Source: a virus. From it: a stretch of DNA of 46,783 nt. The translations under genes were made by a program, and so were the position numbers. The notes below the pieces were generated by a model. The model was given only the letters and a program-made list of their open reading frames with translations. It had not been told where the DNA came from and did not search any database. Below are positions 12,564 through 19,858 of this stretch, in pieces. Position 1 is the stretch's first letter. Each line of letters starts with the position of its first letter. The DNA is taken from the IMG/VR virus record IMGVR_UViG_3300036925_000003, positions 1 through 46,783 of that record, one strand, 5' to 3'.

Positions 12564-13461
12564 TTTCAGGATACAACCACCAGGATACGACCAGGGGATC
12601 TACGACATCGGTTATGACGAATATCGCGCCATACCGGCGCTGAACAGCTCGCGGCTCAAGCACCTTGCCAAGACCCCGGCCCACTTCAAAGCTGCCGAGG
12701 AACAGCCCCAGGAGGACAACCCGCCTGCACGCCAAACGATGTTCGACATCGGGACAGCTTTCGACATGATGATGCTCGAGGGTGGCCCCGACGCATTGGA
12801 AGGGCGCCTCTCGATCGAGCCGACATTTTTAAAGAAGGACGGGACGCCATACGCGAGCCAAAGATCGACGAACGATTACAAGGAGTGGCGATCGCGGCAG
12901 CCGGAGGGTAACCTTATCCTCACCCCGGCGGAATACAAGAGCGTCAAAGATATGTGCGAGTCGGTCCAGAAGAAAACTCAATTCACGCGCCTGTTCGAAA
13001 AAGGTGTCCCCCACCGGGTCCTCATATGGCAATGCCCCAGGACCGGCCTATGGTGCAAGGCGGAAATCGACTGGATCACCGACGATGGCATCATCGTTGA
13101 CCTGAAGTCGGCCGCCGATTGCGGATTCTGGTTCTTCTCCAAGAACGCCCGCAAGCTTGGGTATGTCAACCAGGGCATGTTCTATGCGGAGGGCCTGACC
13201 AGGGTAACAGGAGTTATCCACAACGAATTTCTGCTGGCCGTAGCCGAGAAAGAGCCGCCATTCGAGAGCCATGTGTTCGTACCGACAGAGGACCAGAAGG
13301 ACACGGCCCGCGACCAGAACGAAGAGCGCATGGACACGCTTTTGCATTGCTTGGAAACCGATACCTGGCCTGGATATCCTGACTTTTTGATCTGCCTGGA
13401 ATCCGGCCAATACTTTGAAGACGATTTAAGCCAATGGGAGGAAGACGATGACCAATTCTGA
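12556..13461 (+). CDS. PDDEXK exonuclease (RecE-like)
   Basis: This 301-residue nuclease has IPALNSSRLKHLAKTPAHFK at residues 26-45, the N-terminal helix typical of RecE/DUF3799-like phage exonucleases. The nuclease core follows: AEIDW (Asp172), VDLKSA (Asp182, Lys184) and a Gln-Tyr pair at about 206-210 (NQGMFY). These are the D-(D/E)xK residues that bind metal. The role is to degrade one strand of duplex ends and feed the annealase. A GGAGGAAAA site precedes the ATG. The recT gene follows directly with a 14-base overlap, so the two form a two-component recombination system. Confidence 0.87.
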   Translation: MIDFRIQPPGYDQGIYDIGYDEYRAIPALNSSRLKHLAKTPAHFKAAEEQPQEDNPPARQTMFDIGTAFDMMMLEGGPDALEGRLSIEPTFLKKDGTPYASQRSTNDYKEWRSRQPEGNLILTPAEYKSVKDMCESVQKKTQFTRLFEKGVPHRVLIWQCPRTGLWCKAEIDWITDDGIIVDLKSAADCGFWFFSKNARKLGYVNQGMFYAEGLTRVTGVIHNEFLLAVAEKEPPFESHVFVPTEDQKDTARDQNEERMDTLLHCLETDTWPGYPDFLICLESGQYFEDDLSQWEEDDDQF

Positions 13462-15154
13462 GAAAACCGAGAAGTTTGAACTGATGGCCGCGGACGACCG
13501 GGCCATGATGCTGGCCGGCGAGGACAGCCTTTTCCTAAATGTCGCCAAGTTCGAGCAGATGCAGCGCGCAGCCAGCATGCTTGCCAAGGCCGACTTTGTT
13601 CCGGCGGCATTCAAGGGCAACATCGGCAATTGCATGATCGCCCTGGACCTGGCCGAGCGGATGAGAGCCCACCCCATCATGCTGATGCAGACCATGTATG
13701 TGGTCAATGGCCGCCCGGGGTTCGAGGGCAAGTTTGTCAGCGCCATGGTGAACAACTCCGGCCGATATGACGGCAAGCTCAAGTACGAATGGAAGGGCAA
13801 GAAGGGGACTTCTGAATGGGGCTGCCGGGCCTGGGCCAAGCTCAATGGGTCGGACGAGGTTGTCCATGGTCCATGGGTCGATTGGGAGATGGTCACCAAG
13901 GAGGGCTGGCACAAAAAGCCCGGGTCAAAATGGCTCACAATGCCCGAGGTCATGTTCATGTATCGTGCGGCCTCATTCTTTGGCAAGACCCACGACAGCG
14001 ACCTTCTTATGGGCATGCAAACCATCGAAGAGCTGGAAGACATGGAAGCCGTCCCCATGATCCGCAGCGCAGGCGGTACGTTCACCGATGGCCAGGCCAA
14101 GAAGACGCCGGAGCTTTATGAACCCACCCAAAAAAAAACTGAAGTGGTGACCGATGCAAAACCGATTGATAATGGACCTGGTGAAGCTGCTGGCGGAACT
14201 GGCGATGCAGGAGGCGGAGACGCTGTCCAAGAGGAAGAGGAAGAAGCGGCCAAGGCCGACCCCACCGCCAGGGACGCATGGTTCGGTCAGCGCACCGGGA
14301 CGCCGGCCAAAGGGACCGGGTTGAAGGCCTACGTCATCGAACACCGGTCCGCATTCGTAAAGGCTTGGCCGCTATGGAGCGACGATCAAAAGAAAGAGCT
14401 CAGCGACAAATATGAGCGGTTCTATAACGAGCCGTTGCCGTGGGTGGTGAAGAACATGGAAGACCCCGCCGACGCCCAAGAACGGGCCCCAGGCGACCAG
14501 CAGACAAAGGAACCGGCGGACAAGAGCGTCCCCTTTGACCGGTTCAATGAAGCCTGGGCCTACGGCGACAAGCAGGCCAAGGCATTCGCCAATGACACCC
14601 TGGGACTGCCAGCCGGAAAGAGGCCGGAGCCGGAGCAATACAAGACATGGCTGACATACTTTGACGCCAAACTAAAAAAGATCAACGAGGCCCAGAAGAT
14701 GGCGCAGGGTGAGCGTGATAGCGAAGTGGCCGATGCCGAGGCAGCGCAGAAGTGGTGCGACGACCATCCGGTGATGGCCGACCCCGCAGATTACAGCGAA
14801 GAAGCACAACAGATGGTCGAGTTGGCCGCCAGGTCGCTAAATTGCAGAGATATATCCGACAAAAGATTTTCAGATATGCATGAGTGGGTCCAGGCAATGC
14901 TCCAGCAAGGGGAGTTCGAGGACCTGAAGGGCGGTGCGCCGGGGGAGTCTGGTCCGGGTTCTTCGGAGAGTGACGGCGACGGCCTTTCGGTTGTTGAGCA
15001 GTTCAACGAGCTGTTCGTGTCAGAGGCCGGGTCGCCCGCCTGGTGGTACGCCCAGGACAACGCCTGGGAAACCAAGAGCAAGAAGCGGCCGACCGATGAC
15101 AAGATCGAGCAGTGGTTGGCCGATTATGATGAGTTTGTCAAAAATATGATGTAG
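13448..15154 (+). CDS. recT: RecT-family annealase with long C-terminal extension
   Basis: This protein has 568 residues; the RecT family normally has 250-350. Residues about 15-205 carry the RecT core (NCMIALDLAERMRAHPIMLM, VVNGRPGFEGKFVSAMV, MPEVMFMYRAASFFGKTHDS). The roughly 350-residue C-terminal part is acidic and has three similar modules, each pairing a WF/W-containing segment with a proline- and Lys-rich helix near LPWVVKNMED, LTYFDAKLKKI and WLADYDEFVKNM, joined by Glu/Gly/Ala-rich linkers. No catalytic motif is seen there. It may recruit partner proteins, as acidic tails of SSB do. The start has GGAGG before it and overlaps the exonuclease gene. Confidence 0.85.
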   Translation: MTNSEKTEKFELMAADDRAMMLAGEDSLFLNVAKFEQMQRAASMLAKADFVPAAFKGNIGNCMIALDLAERMRAHPIMLMQTMYVVNGRPGFEGKFVSAMVNNSGRYDGKLKYEWKGKKGTSEWGCRAWAKLNGSDEVVHGPWVDWEMVTKEGWHKKPGSKWLTMPEVMFMYRAASFFGKTHDSDLLMGMQTIEELEDMEAVPMIRSAGGTFTDGQAKKTPELYEPTQKKTEVVTDAKPIDNGPGEAAGGTGDAGGGDAVQEEEEEAAKADPTARDAWFGQRTGTPAKGTGLKAYVIEHRSAFVKAWPLWSDDQKKELSDKYERFYNEPLPWVVKNMEDPADAQERAPGDQQTKEPADKSVPFDRFNEAWAYGDKQAKAFANDTLGLPAGKRPEPEQYKTWLTYFDAKLKKINEAQKMAQGERDSEVADAEAAQKWCDDHPVMADPADYSEEAQQMVELAARSLNCRDISDKRFSDMHEWVQAMLQQGEFEDLKGGAPGESGPGSSESDGDGLSVVEQFNELFVSEAGSPAWWYAQDNAWETKSKKRPTDDKIEQWLADYDEFVKNMM

Positions 15155-15160
15155 TGAATT

Positions 15161-15254
15161 GCTGGCCGTGTAGGTGGGGAAATAGAATCGAATCGGAAGG
15201 CGCGACCGGTCAACGTAGTCACCGAGGGACACTATCAGTACCCACCTGGCCAGC
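15161..15254 (+). repeat. Structured intergenic element
   Basis: GCTGGCC (15161-15167) pairs with GGCCAGC (15248-15254), and AGGTGGG (15172-15178) with CCCACCT (15241-15247), leaving a 4-base bulge. The 62-base interior holds a GACCGGTC palindrome and a TAGT/ACTA pair. There is no T-run. It lies between recT and the next gene and may be an RNA leader or processing site. Confidence 0.6.
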
Positions 15255-15284
15255 ACACAACTAAAACAAGGATAAGGTGATAAA

Positions 15285-15593
15285 ATGAAGTTCGGCGACA
15301 GAGTAAGGGTTAAAAGCGTTTTGCGAAGATCAACCGAATACCGCAAAAGAAAAAACTATTCTGGTCGTGAGCGTGAACAAAGGTATAAACTCTGGAAAGA
15401 GACGCCAATTTCAGAAAGAAGCGGAATCCTTATCGGGTTTCGCACTCTAATAAATGGTTTTACTTTTTGGGAGAACGATGTCGGATATATCTTTGATGGA
15501 AATGAAAGATTTAAAGCCGCACTTGTTGTGTTTTCTGAAAAGGAAAACCCGGTTTTTGTTCCATTGTCATCAATTAGTGATGGAGATATTTGA
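15285..15593 (+). CDS. Hypothetical protein
   Basis: This 102-residue basic protein starts KFGDRVRVKSVLRRS, which looks like a small beta-barrel start, followed by a Lys/Arg/Glu-rich loop and a second beta part (ERSGILIGFRTLINGF, KAALVVFSEKENPVFVPLSSI). It could be a small SH3- or KOW-like nucleic-acid-binding protein, but this is only an impression. The ribosome site AAGGTGA precedes the ATG. It has slightly lower GC than its neighbours. Confidence 0.68.
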   Translation: MKFGDRVRVKSVLRRSTEYRKRKNYSGREREQRYKLWKETPISERSGILIGFRTLINGFTFWENDVGYIFDGNERFKAALVVFSEKENPVFVPLSSISDGDI

Positions 15594-15621
15594 ATGATAA
15601 CCCACCCCACATCCCACACCA

Positions 15622-15670
15622 AGCGCTCCGCACGTTCAGCGGAATTGAAGCATCCACTGTGCGGGGCGCT
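15622..15670 (+). repeat. Intergenic stem-loop before 57-residue gene
   Basis: AGCGCTCCGCAC (15622-15633) pairs with GTGCGGGGCGCT (15659-15670), 12 bp including one G-U wobble, around a 25-base loop. No T-run follows. It is the next in a series of folded spacers in front of rightward genes. Confidence 0.6.
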
Positions 15671-15699
15671 CTTCCTAAGGATGTGTAAGGAGAATAGCC

Positions 15700-15873
15700 A
15701 TGAAAACACCATGCGACAAAAAAGAATGCGACCGTGGCCCGGTGATCAACGATTACGATTTCACCGGATACGCCCGCCCACCGAAACATCACACCGGATT
15801 TGTGCCGGCATCACCGCCGCTCAATGGTTTCGATCCGGCCCATAAGGTGCTGGATGGGTTTGAGGAGAAGTGA
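15700..15873 (+). CDS. 57-residue hypothetical protein
   Basis: This small gene has a TAAGGAGAATAGCC leader in front of its ATG, a good ribosome site. The start is KTPCDKKECDRGP, with two Cys that may bind metal. A His/Pro-rich middle (YARPPKHHTGFVPASPP) and a short helix ending FEEK follow. Proline richness suggests an extended protein. The function is unknown. Confidence 0.68.
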   Translation: MKTPCDKKECDRGPVINDYDFTGYARPPKHHTGFVPASPPLNGFDPAHKVLDGFEEK

Positions 15874-15888
15874 AAGGAGATTGACACC

Positions 15889-16137
15889 ATGCCAATAGAA
15901 ACAATGCCATGGGGGATGCACAAGGGTGAGCGGATTGACAGCCTGCCGAGTTCATATCTGAAGTGGCTGGCTGAGAACGTCGGCGACGAAAACAAGGGGG
16001 CCAATTCCATTTGCCTGGCAGCCGATAAGGAATACCAGGACAGGAGCAATCACGGAGGCCACTTCGATGAGGTCGAGAGCGGCGGGACTGAAAAGATCAA
16101 GTGTCCGCATTGTGGCAAATTCTTCGACCCAAAGTGA
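15889..16137 (+). CDS. DUF3820-like protein
   Basis: This is an 82-residue protein whose first part (PWGMHKGERIDSLPSSYLKWLAENV) matches the DUF3820 pattern of F/W-G-x-x-K-G followed by LP-x-x-YL-x-WL. The C terminus adds CPHCGKFFD, half a zinc knuckle. DUF3820 proteins are found near exonuclease domains and in phage early regions; the activity is unclear. AAGGAG precedes the ATG. It lies in the recombination unit. Confidence 0.78.
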   Translation: MPIETMPWGMHKGERIDSLPSSYLKWLAENVGDENKGANSICLAADKEYQDRSNHGGHFDEVESGGTEKIKCPHCGKFFDPK

Positions 16138-16145
16138 GGATTGAA

Positions 16146-17054
16146 ATGAACAAGACAAATATTTCCTACTTGACCCATACATGGAACCCCATCGCCATGA
16201 GGTGCTCGCGTATATCCGAAGCCTGTAAAAACTGCTGGCATCTGGCCATGGCCGACCGGCTGGCGAAGAACCCCACGATCAGCGATGAAAAGCGGGCGGC
16301 TTATGCCGGCACGGGGCCGCCCGTATTCGATTTTAATGAGATAGACGCTCCGTTGAGGTTAAATAAACCATCTGTTATTGGAGTTCAATTCATGGGTGAC
16401 GTGTTTCATTCCTTGGTGGATTATACCTGGTTTGAGAGCATCATGTTCAAGGCCTACGAAGCACCGCAGCACACCTATATTTTCCTCACAAAAAGGTCGA
16501 AAAACTGCAAGGTGTTCATGAATCATTTTGTTGAAAAATGGAAAGACAATCTCGGCGCACCGTTCAAAAACGTGATCGGCATGGTCACCGTCGAGAACCA
16601 GGAGATGGCCGAAAATAGGATCCCGGACCTGCTCACGTCTCCGTTTGCTGTGCGCGGGGTTTCGGTTGAGCCGATGCTGGGGGAGATGAATCTTAATGAA
16701 TATTTATGTGGATGGGAATCTTTCAACGTCGGGAAAAAGCTTGAATGGGAAATAAATCATGGTGTCGATTGGGTCGTCTGCGGTGGTGAATCAGGATCAG
16801 GCGCCAGGCCGATGAATCCGGAGTGGCCCAGGTCGTTGCGTGATCAGTGTGTGGCGTCCGGCGTTCCATTCATGTTCAAACAGTGGGGCCGATTCTGCGC
16901 GCCTGATCAAATGCCGCCCGATACATTCATGGCATGGGATTACCAGCATGGAACAGAAGGATGGAACCGGGATGAGTGGGACCGTTTCCCAGTCGGAAAG
17001 AATAAATCCGGCCGCCTGCTTGACGGCGAGCTGTGGGACCAACTACCATTTTAA
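16146..17054 (+). CDS. DUF5131 (phage Gp37/Gp68) protein
   Basis: This is a 302-residue protein from the ATG at 16146, which has GAGGATTG before it; the frame is open to 16101. It opens with ISYLTHTWNPIAMRCSRISE and ACKNCWHLAMADRLA, the conserved N terminus of DUF5131. This includes three cysteines (C-x7-C-x2-C) of a possible metal or iron-sulfur site. Further hallmarks are VQFMGDVFHSLVD, HTYIFLTKRSKN, VTVENQEMAENRIPDLL, WVVCGGESGSGARPMNPEW and FMFKQWG. The family is widespread in phages and mobile elements; I know of no settled biochemical role. It sits at the end of the recombination unit before a lipoprotein gene. Confidence 0.85.
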   Translation: MNKTNISYLTHTWNPIAMRCSRISEACKNCWHLAMADRLAKNPTISDEKRAAYAGTGPPVFDFNEIDAPLRLNKPSVIGVQFMGDVFHSLVDYTWFESIMFKAYEAPQHTYIFLTKRSKNCKVFMNHFVEKWKDNLGAPFKNVIGMVTVENQEMAENRIPDLLTSPFAVRGVSVEPMLGEMNLNEYLCGWESFNVGKKLEWEINHGVDWVVCGGESGSGARPMNPEWPRSLRDQCVASGVPFMFKQWGRFCAPDQMPPDTFMAWDYQHGTEGWNRDEWDRFPVGKNKSGRLLDGELWDQLPF

Positions 17055-17070
17055 TGGAAGGAGAAGACAA

Positions 17071-17388
17071 TTGAAAAGACTCATTATCTTTATCGTTATG
17101 GCAATCGTTATCACATCGTTCACCGGATGCGCAACGGCCTGGCAGACGACAAAACAACCGGCCAAGCAAACCGACAACCTTGCGCAGATCAAATCCGAGG
17201 TAGAAGCAGCCGGAAAGAAGGTCGATGCTTTGCCGGAATGGCAGTCGTATAAAAAAGCAGCCAAGGGGTTGAGGGAATTCCTTGCTGCCGACAAGGCGCT
17301 GAAGGCCACCGAGGAGTGGCAACAATACGAAAAATTGAAGACCGTTCTGGAATACCAACAGGCACACCAATCCGCCACGAAGAAGTAA
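17071..17388 (+). CDS. Lipoprotein with helical tail, TTG start
   Basis: This is a 105-residue protein starting at TTG (17071), chosen because GGAAGGAG lies 7 bases before it and the signal peptide then begins correctly (LKRLIIFIVMAIVITSFTGC). Cys after FTG is the lipid-attachment site. The mature part is Lys/Glu/Ala-rich helix and probably coiled coil, with a repeated PEWQSYKKAAKGLREFL / EEWQQYEKLKTVLEY unit. It could be an outer-membrane spanin partner or a surface-exclusion lipoprotein. It ends the rightward early unit, just before a bidirectional terminator. Confidence 0.75.
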   Translation: MKRLIIFIVMAIVITSFTGCATAWQTTKQPAKQTDNLAQIKSEVEAAGKKVDALPEWQSYKKAAKGLREFLAADKALKATEEWQQYEKLKTVLEYQQAHQSATKK

Positions 17389-17417
17389 CTATTTATCCCA
17401 CCAGAGTATCACCAAAA

Positions 17418-17449
17418 AAAGGCATCCGGAATTATTCCCGGATGCCTTT
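17418..17449. terminator. Bidirectional terminator between convergent units
   Basis: AAAGGCATCCGG (17418-17429) pairs with CCGGATGCCTTT (17438-17449), 12 bp, with A-runs before and T-runs after, so it should stop both the rightward early unit and the leftward late unit. Confidence 0.9.
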
Positions 17450-17474
17450 CCGCTTAATATCTTAAAATCATACC

Positions 17475-17648
17475 CTATGATGCGTCCACCTTGGCTGCCA
17501 GGTCATTTACCTCACGTTGCCGCGCTGCCAGCTTGTCCGGCAGGTTGTCAGCAGTGATGGCGTTCTCCGGGCTGTGCTTGTTGACGGCGTCGATGGCGTC
17601 AAGGGCAAGATTCAATAGCGCTATTCCTATTGCAGTTTCTCCGGTCAT
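17475..17648 (-). CDS. Small helical protein, last late gene
   Basis: This is a protein of about 57 residues from the ATG at 17648, with AAAGGAG before it; a GTG at 17657 is also in frame. It is all-helical in appearance (IALLNLALDAIDAVNK, DKLAARQREVNDLAAKV). It lies downstream of the lysis genes at the very end of the leftward late unit. It could be a lysis accessory, but no motif supports this. Confidence 0.6.
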   Translation of the reverse strand: MTGETAIGIALLNLALDAIDAVNKHSPENAITADNLPDKLAARQREVNDLAAKVDAS

Positions 17649-17673
17649 GGTTTGCACTCCTTTCGATTTGTAT

Positions 17674-18111
17674 TTATTGTTCGCTCATATAAATTGCAAG
17701 CCGCATCAGGATGTGGCGCCGTAGCGCGCTGAAGTCGCCCTCTCCGGCGTTCATGATGGCAAGTCGGGCCTCGCCCTGCAGTGCATTCCACCTGTCGATG
17801 GTCCGCTTCATGTCCTGCAGGATCTCCTTGATCTTGGCCTTGTCGTCTGGATTGGTCCTTGCGATGATGGGGGCATAGTCCAGATAGGTCTGCGCCGATT
17901 TTTCGTAGATCCCCAGGAAATCGTAATAGACCGCATCTGCGACCAGAATGGACCGCTGGGCGGCCGTCAAGGTGTTGTCATCCTGAATCCCGGCCGTGAT
18001 CTGCTGCGTTGCCGTTCCCTGGCCGACGCCCATGCCTGTGCATCCTAAAAATGAAATGGCGGCCATCAATGCGGTGATCATGGCGACAATAAACAATGAT
18101 TTCTTTCTCAT
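17674..18111 (-). CDS. Lipoprotein in lysis cassette
   Basis: This is a 145-residue protein with a basic start, a hydrophobic stretch and lipobox FLGC, so it is expected to be a lipid-anchored envelope protein. The mature part is helical (TAAQRSILVADAVYYDFLGIYEKSAQTYLDY, AKIKEILQDMKRTIDRWNALQGEARLAIM). A position between the holin-like gene and the end of the late unit would suit an outer-membrane spanin subunit or a late lysis factor; this is inference. GGGAGCG precedes the ATG. The start overlaps the preceding stop. Confidence 0.72.
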   Translation of the reverse strand: MRKKSLFIVAMITALMAAISFLGCTGMGVGQGTATQQITAGIQDDNTLTAAQRSILVADAVYYDFLGIYEKSAQTYLDYAPIIARTNPDDKAKIKEILQDMKRTIDRWNALQGEARLAIMNAGEGDFSALRRHILMRLAIYMSEQ

Positions 18112-18368
18112 GACTTTGCGCTCCCTTCGTTTTTACCTTCGGATAATAGTTCCTTCAGCTCCTTCGCCGTGATGACGTACTTGGTGACCTTGACCTTCTC
18201 GACCTTGTGTCCTATTCCAACACCGATCCCGGCGCCAGAAATAGCCATGAGGCCGGCCGCGATTTGATCGACGTTCCACGGCTTCGAAAGCAACCCGGAT
18301 ACGACGAGCCCCAGCCCGGTTGCTGCACCTCCGATCGATGCTGCCCAAGTTTTCCATCCTTTCATCAT
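18108..18368 (-). CDS. Holin-like small membrane protein
   Basis: This is an 86-residue protein with two hydrophobic helices rich in Gly and Ala (SIGGAATGLGLVVSGLL and IAAGLMAISGAGIGVGIGH) separated by a short turn, then a charged cytoplasmic tail (KVEKVKVTKYVITAKELKELL). GGGAGGAG precedes the ATG pair. Size, two-helix layout and place next to muramidase and amidase-like genes fit a class II holin, which opens the inner membrane for the endolysin. Direct evidence for function is lacking. Confidence 0.65.
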   Translation of the reverse strand: MMKGWKTWAASIGGAATGLGLVVSGLLSKPWNVDQIAAGLMAISGAGIGVGIGHKVEKVKVTKYVITAKELKELLSEGKNEGSAKS

Positions 18369-18392
18369 GATGCTCCTCCCTTCATATGGTTA

Positions 18393-18998
18393 TCAAAAAA
18401 TCTTCTCGGACTCGCCATGGAACCCGAGCAATGTGAATTCCCCCGGGCGGGCTCCATAATACACGTCGCGCCCATCAACCCGGCGGTATAGGCCGGCCTC
18501 CCGCATGTGGTCCCGGAACTCATCGTCGCCCACTGATTGTTTTATAGCCCAATGGACCGACTCTGAGCAATACAACTTATCGGGATTCAGCTCGGCGCGC
18601 CGCCAGGCGTTGGTAAAAAGCGCCTTGTAATCGTATGGCGTGCCGTTAAGATCGAGCATGTGGTTGGCGATTACGTTTTTGATGGGGGAATATTTACGGC
18701 GCAGCGGCACAAAATTGGCGTGGCCCTTGAATTCCTCTATCCGTGACGAAAGATAGGCGGGATGCAGGCCGTGTTCGTCCTCTTCAAGGATAAACACCCG
18801 CCGCTTGACATCACCCACCAGGCGCATGACAATAATCATCGACGTGTGGTTTACATCTTGTCCGGTGATACCCTGGATCGCTGGTCCCAATATTCCGTCC
18901 GTAGACCACTCAATGAGGCCGGCGGTGCCGCATTCGTCATCATCCGCCCCGATGATCGCAGGTCGGATTTGATAATAGGCTTCCAGATCTTTTTTCAT
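18393..18998 (-). CDS. Permuted papain-like (YiiX/C92-type) hydrolase
   Basis: This 201-residue protein has His51 in VNHTSMIIV and Cys144 in LYCSESVHW, the two catalytic residues in the order seen in permuted NlpC/P60-like (YiiX/YaeF) enzymes. These are amide hydrolases or transferases, some acting on peptidoglycan or lipid amides. It lies between the muramidase and the holin-like gene and overlaps the muramidase stop as ATGA, so it probably joins in cell-wall lysis. No signal peptide is present, so it would rely on the holin for export. Confidence 0.75.
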   Translation of the reverse strand: MKKDLEAYYQIRPAIIGADDDECGTAGLIEWSTDGILGPAIQGITGQDVNHTSMIIVMRLVGDVKRRVFILEEDEHGLHPAYLSSRIEEFKGHANFVPLRRKYSPIKNVIANHMLDLNGTPYDYKALFTNAWRRAELNPDKLYCSESVHWAIKQSVGDDEFRDHMREAGLYRRVDGRDVYYGARPGEFTLLGFHGESEKIF

Positions 18999-19426
18999 GT
19001 CTCCCCCTGATAGATGCCCGTGCGCATCATTTTTGCCAATTCACCGGCCCGGCCTTTTACCTGGCGAGCCCACCGCGAGTTTTCCATTTCATCGGCGGCC
19101 AGGTCATAATTACCGGAACGAACGGCAGCCAGCATATTTTTGAAACCGCGCAACTTGTATAGCCCAAGATTGAAAAGCATATTTTTGATGACGTATTCCC
19201 TGACGGTGTCACCATCCTCCAGCTGCAACCCCAAAGATAGGTAATCAGTTTCCACGGATTTCAAATCGTGCCATAGGAGTTTTATGGCAACGGCCACGGG
19301 GATACTGGATCCCTCGGTGAAAGCGTGCCCCCACCCGGCCGTCAGCACACCCTCGGTGTCCTTGTAGACATGCCCGCGATACCCTTCATGGCGCATTATC
19401 TGATGGACAAAGTCGTCGTGGTTCAT
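18995..19426 (-). CDS. T4-type muramidase endolysin (GH24)
   Basis: This 143-residue lysozyme has Glu14 in RHEGYRG, Asp23 in YKDTEGVLTAGWGHAF and Thr29, with the E-x8-D-x5-T spacing of T4 lysozyme. It cleaves the MurNAc-GlcNAc bond of peptidoglycan. No signal peptide is present, so release depends on the holin. It is coupled by ATGA overlaps to the genes on both sides. Confidence 0.92.
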   Translation of the reverse strand: MNHDDFVHQIMRHEGYRGHVYKDTEGVLTAGWGHAFTEGSSIPVAVAIKLLWHDLKSVETDYLSLGLQLEDGDTVREYVIKNMLFNLGLYKLRGFKNMLAAVRSGNYDLAADEMENSRWARQVKGRAGELAKMMRTGIYQGET

Positions 19427-19815
19427 GACTTTCGGCTTTTTTTCAGGTGGTTTATGTCTGCCCGCATGGCGCCCATGCCCTCTGCCATGGTCAAGTGCAA
19501 CTCTCTGTGCTCTTTAAACTCTTTCCGCATCTCGATTATCAAGTCCGTTTGCCCTTTTTTTATATCGTCGAGCGCTACACTGTCGGCGGCAAGCCTTATG
19601 CAGACGGGGCAATTCTCGCGCTGCTCTGCGCAACTTCGCATAAACTGATCCCTGGGCATAAAATCCTTATCTCTTAATTTCTCAAGATCAGCACTCAATT
19701 TATCCACATCCTGTCCAGTTTTCCGCAGCATAAACCGGGTTATTCCAAACGAGCCTAAAATTGCTCCGAGTACACCGCCAATTGAAATGCCCGTTCTGAC
19801 TTCTTCCGGTGTCAT
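19423..19815 (-). CDS. Membrane-anchored coiled-coil protein
   Basis: This is a 130-residue protein with one N-terminal hydrophobic helix (ISIGGVLGAILGSFGITRF) and a long charged, heptad-like helix. A CAEQRENCPVC segment could bind metal or form disulphides. It ends in a basic tail. Layout and position just upstream of the endolysin fit an inner-membrane spanin or holin-antiholin, but the Cys motif is unusual for either. GGGGGAT precedes the ATG. Confidence 0.68.
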   Translation of the reverse strand: MTPEEVRTGISIGGVLGAILGSFGITRFMLRKTGQDVDKLSADLEKLRDKDFMPRDQFMRSCAEQRENCPVCIRLAADSVALDDIKKGQTDLIIEMRKEFKEHRELHLTMAEGMGAMRADINHLKKSRKS

Positions 19816-19858
19816 ATTATTGATCCCCCGCCTTTTCCGTAAAAATTTTGATAATTTA

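Noticed and set aside
13426-14100. 224-residue leftward frame opposite recT
   Set aside because: The sense strand carries the RecT core; the antisense frame is rich in Ser/Met/Leu typical of shadow frames.
15594-15845. 83-residue rightward frame starting right after the 102-residue gene
   Set aside because: It overlaps a stem-loop and the better-supported 57-residue gene with a strong ribosome site, and has a shadow-like composition.
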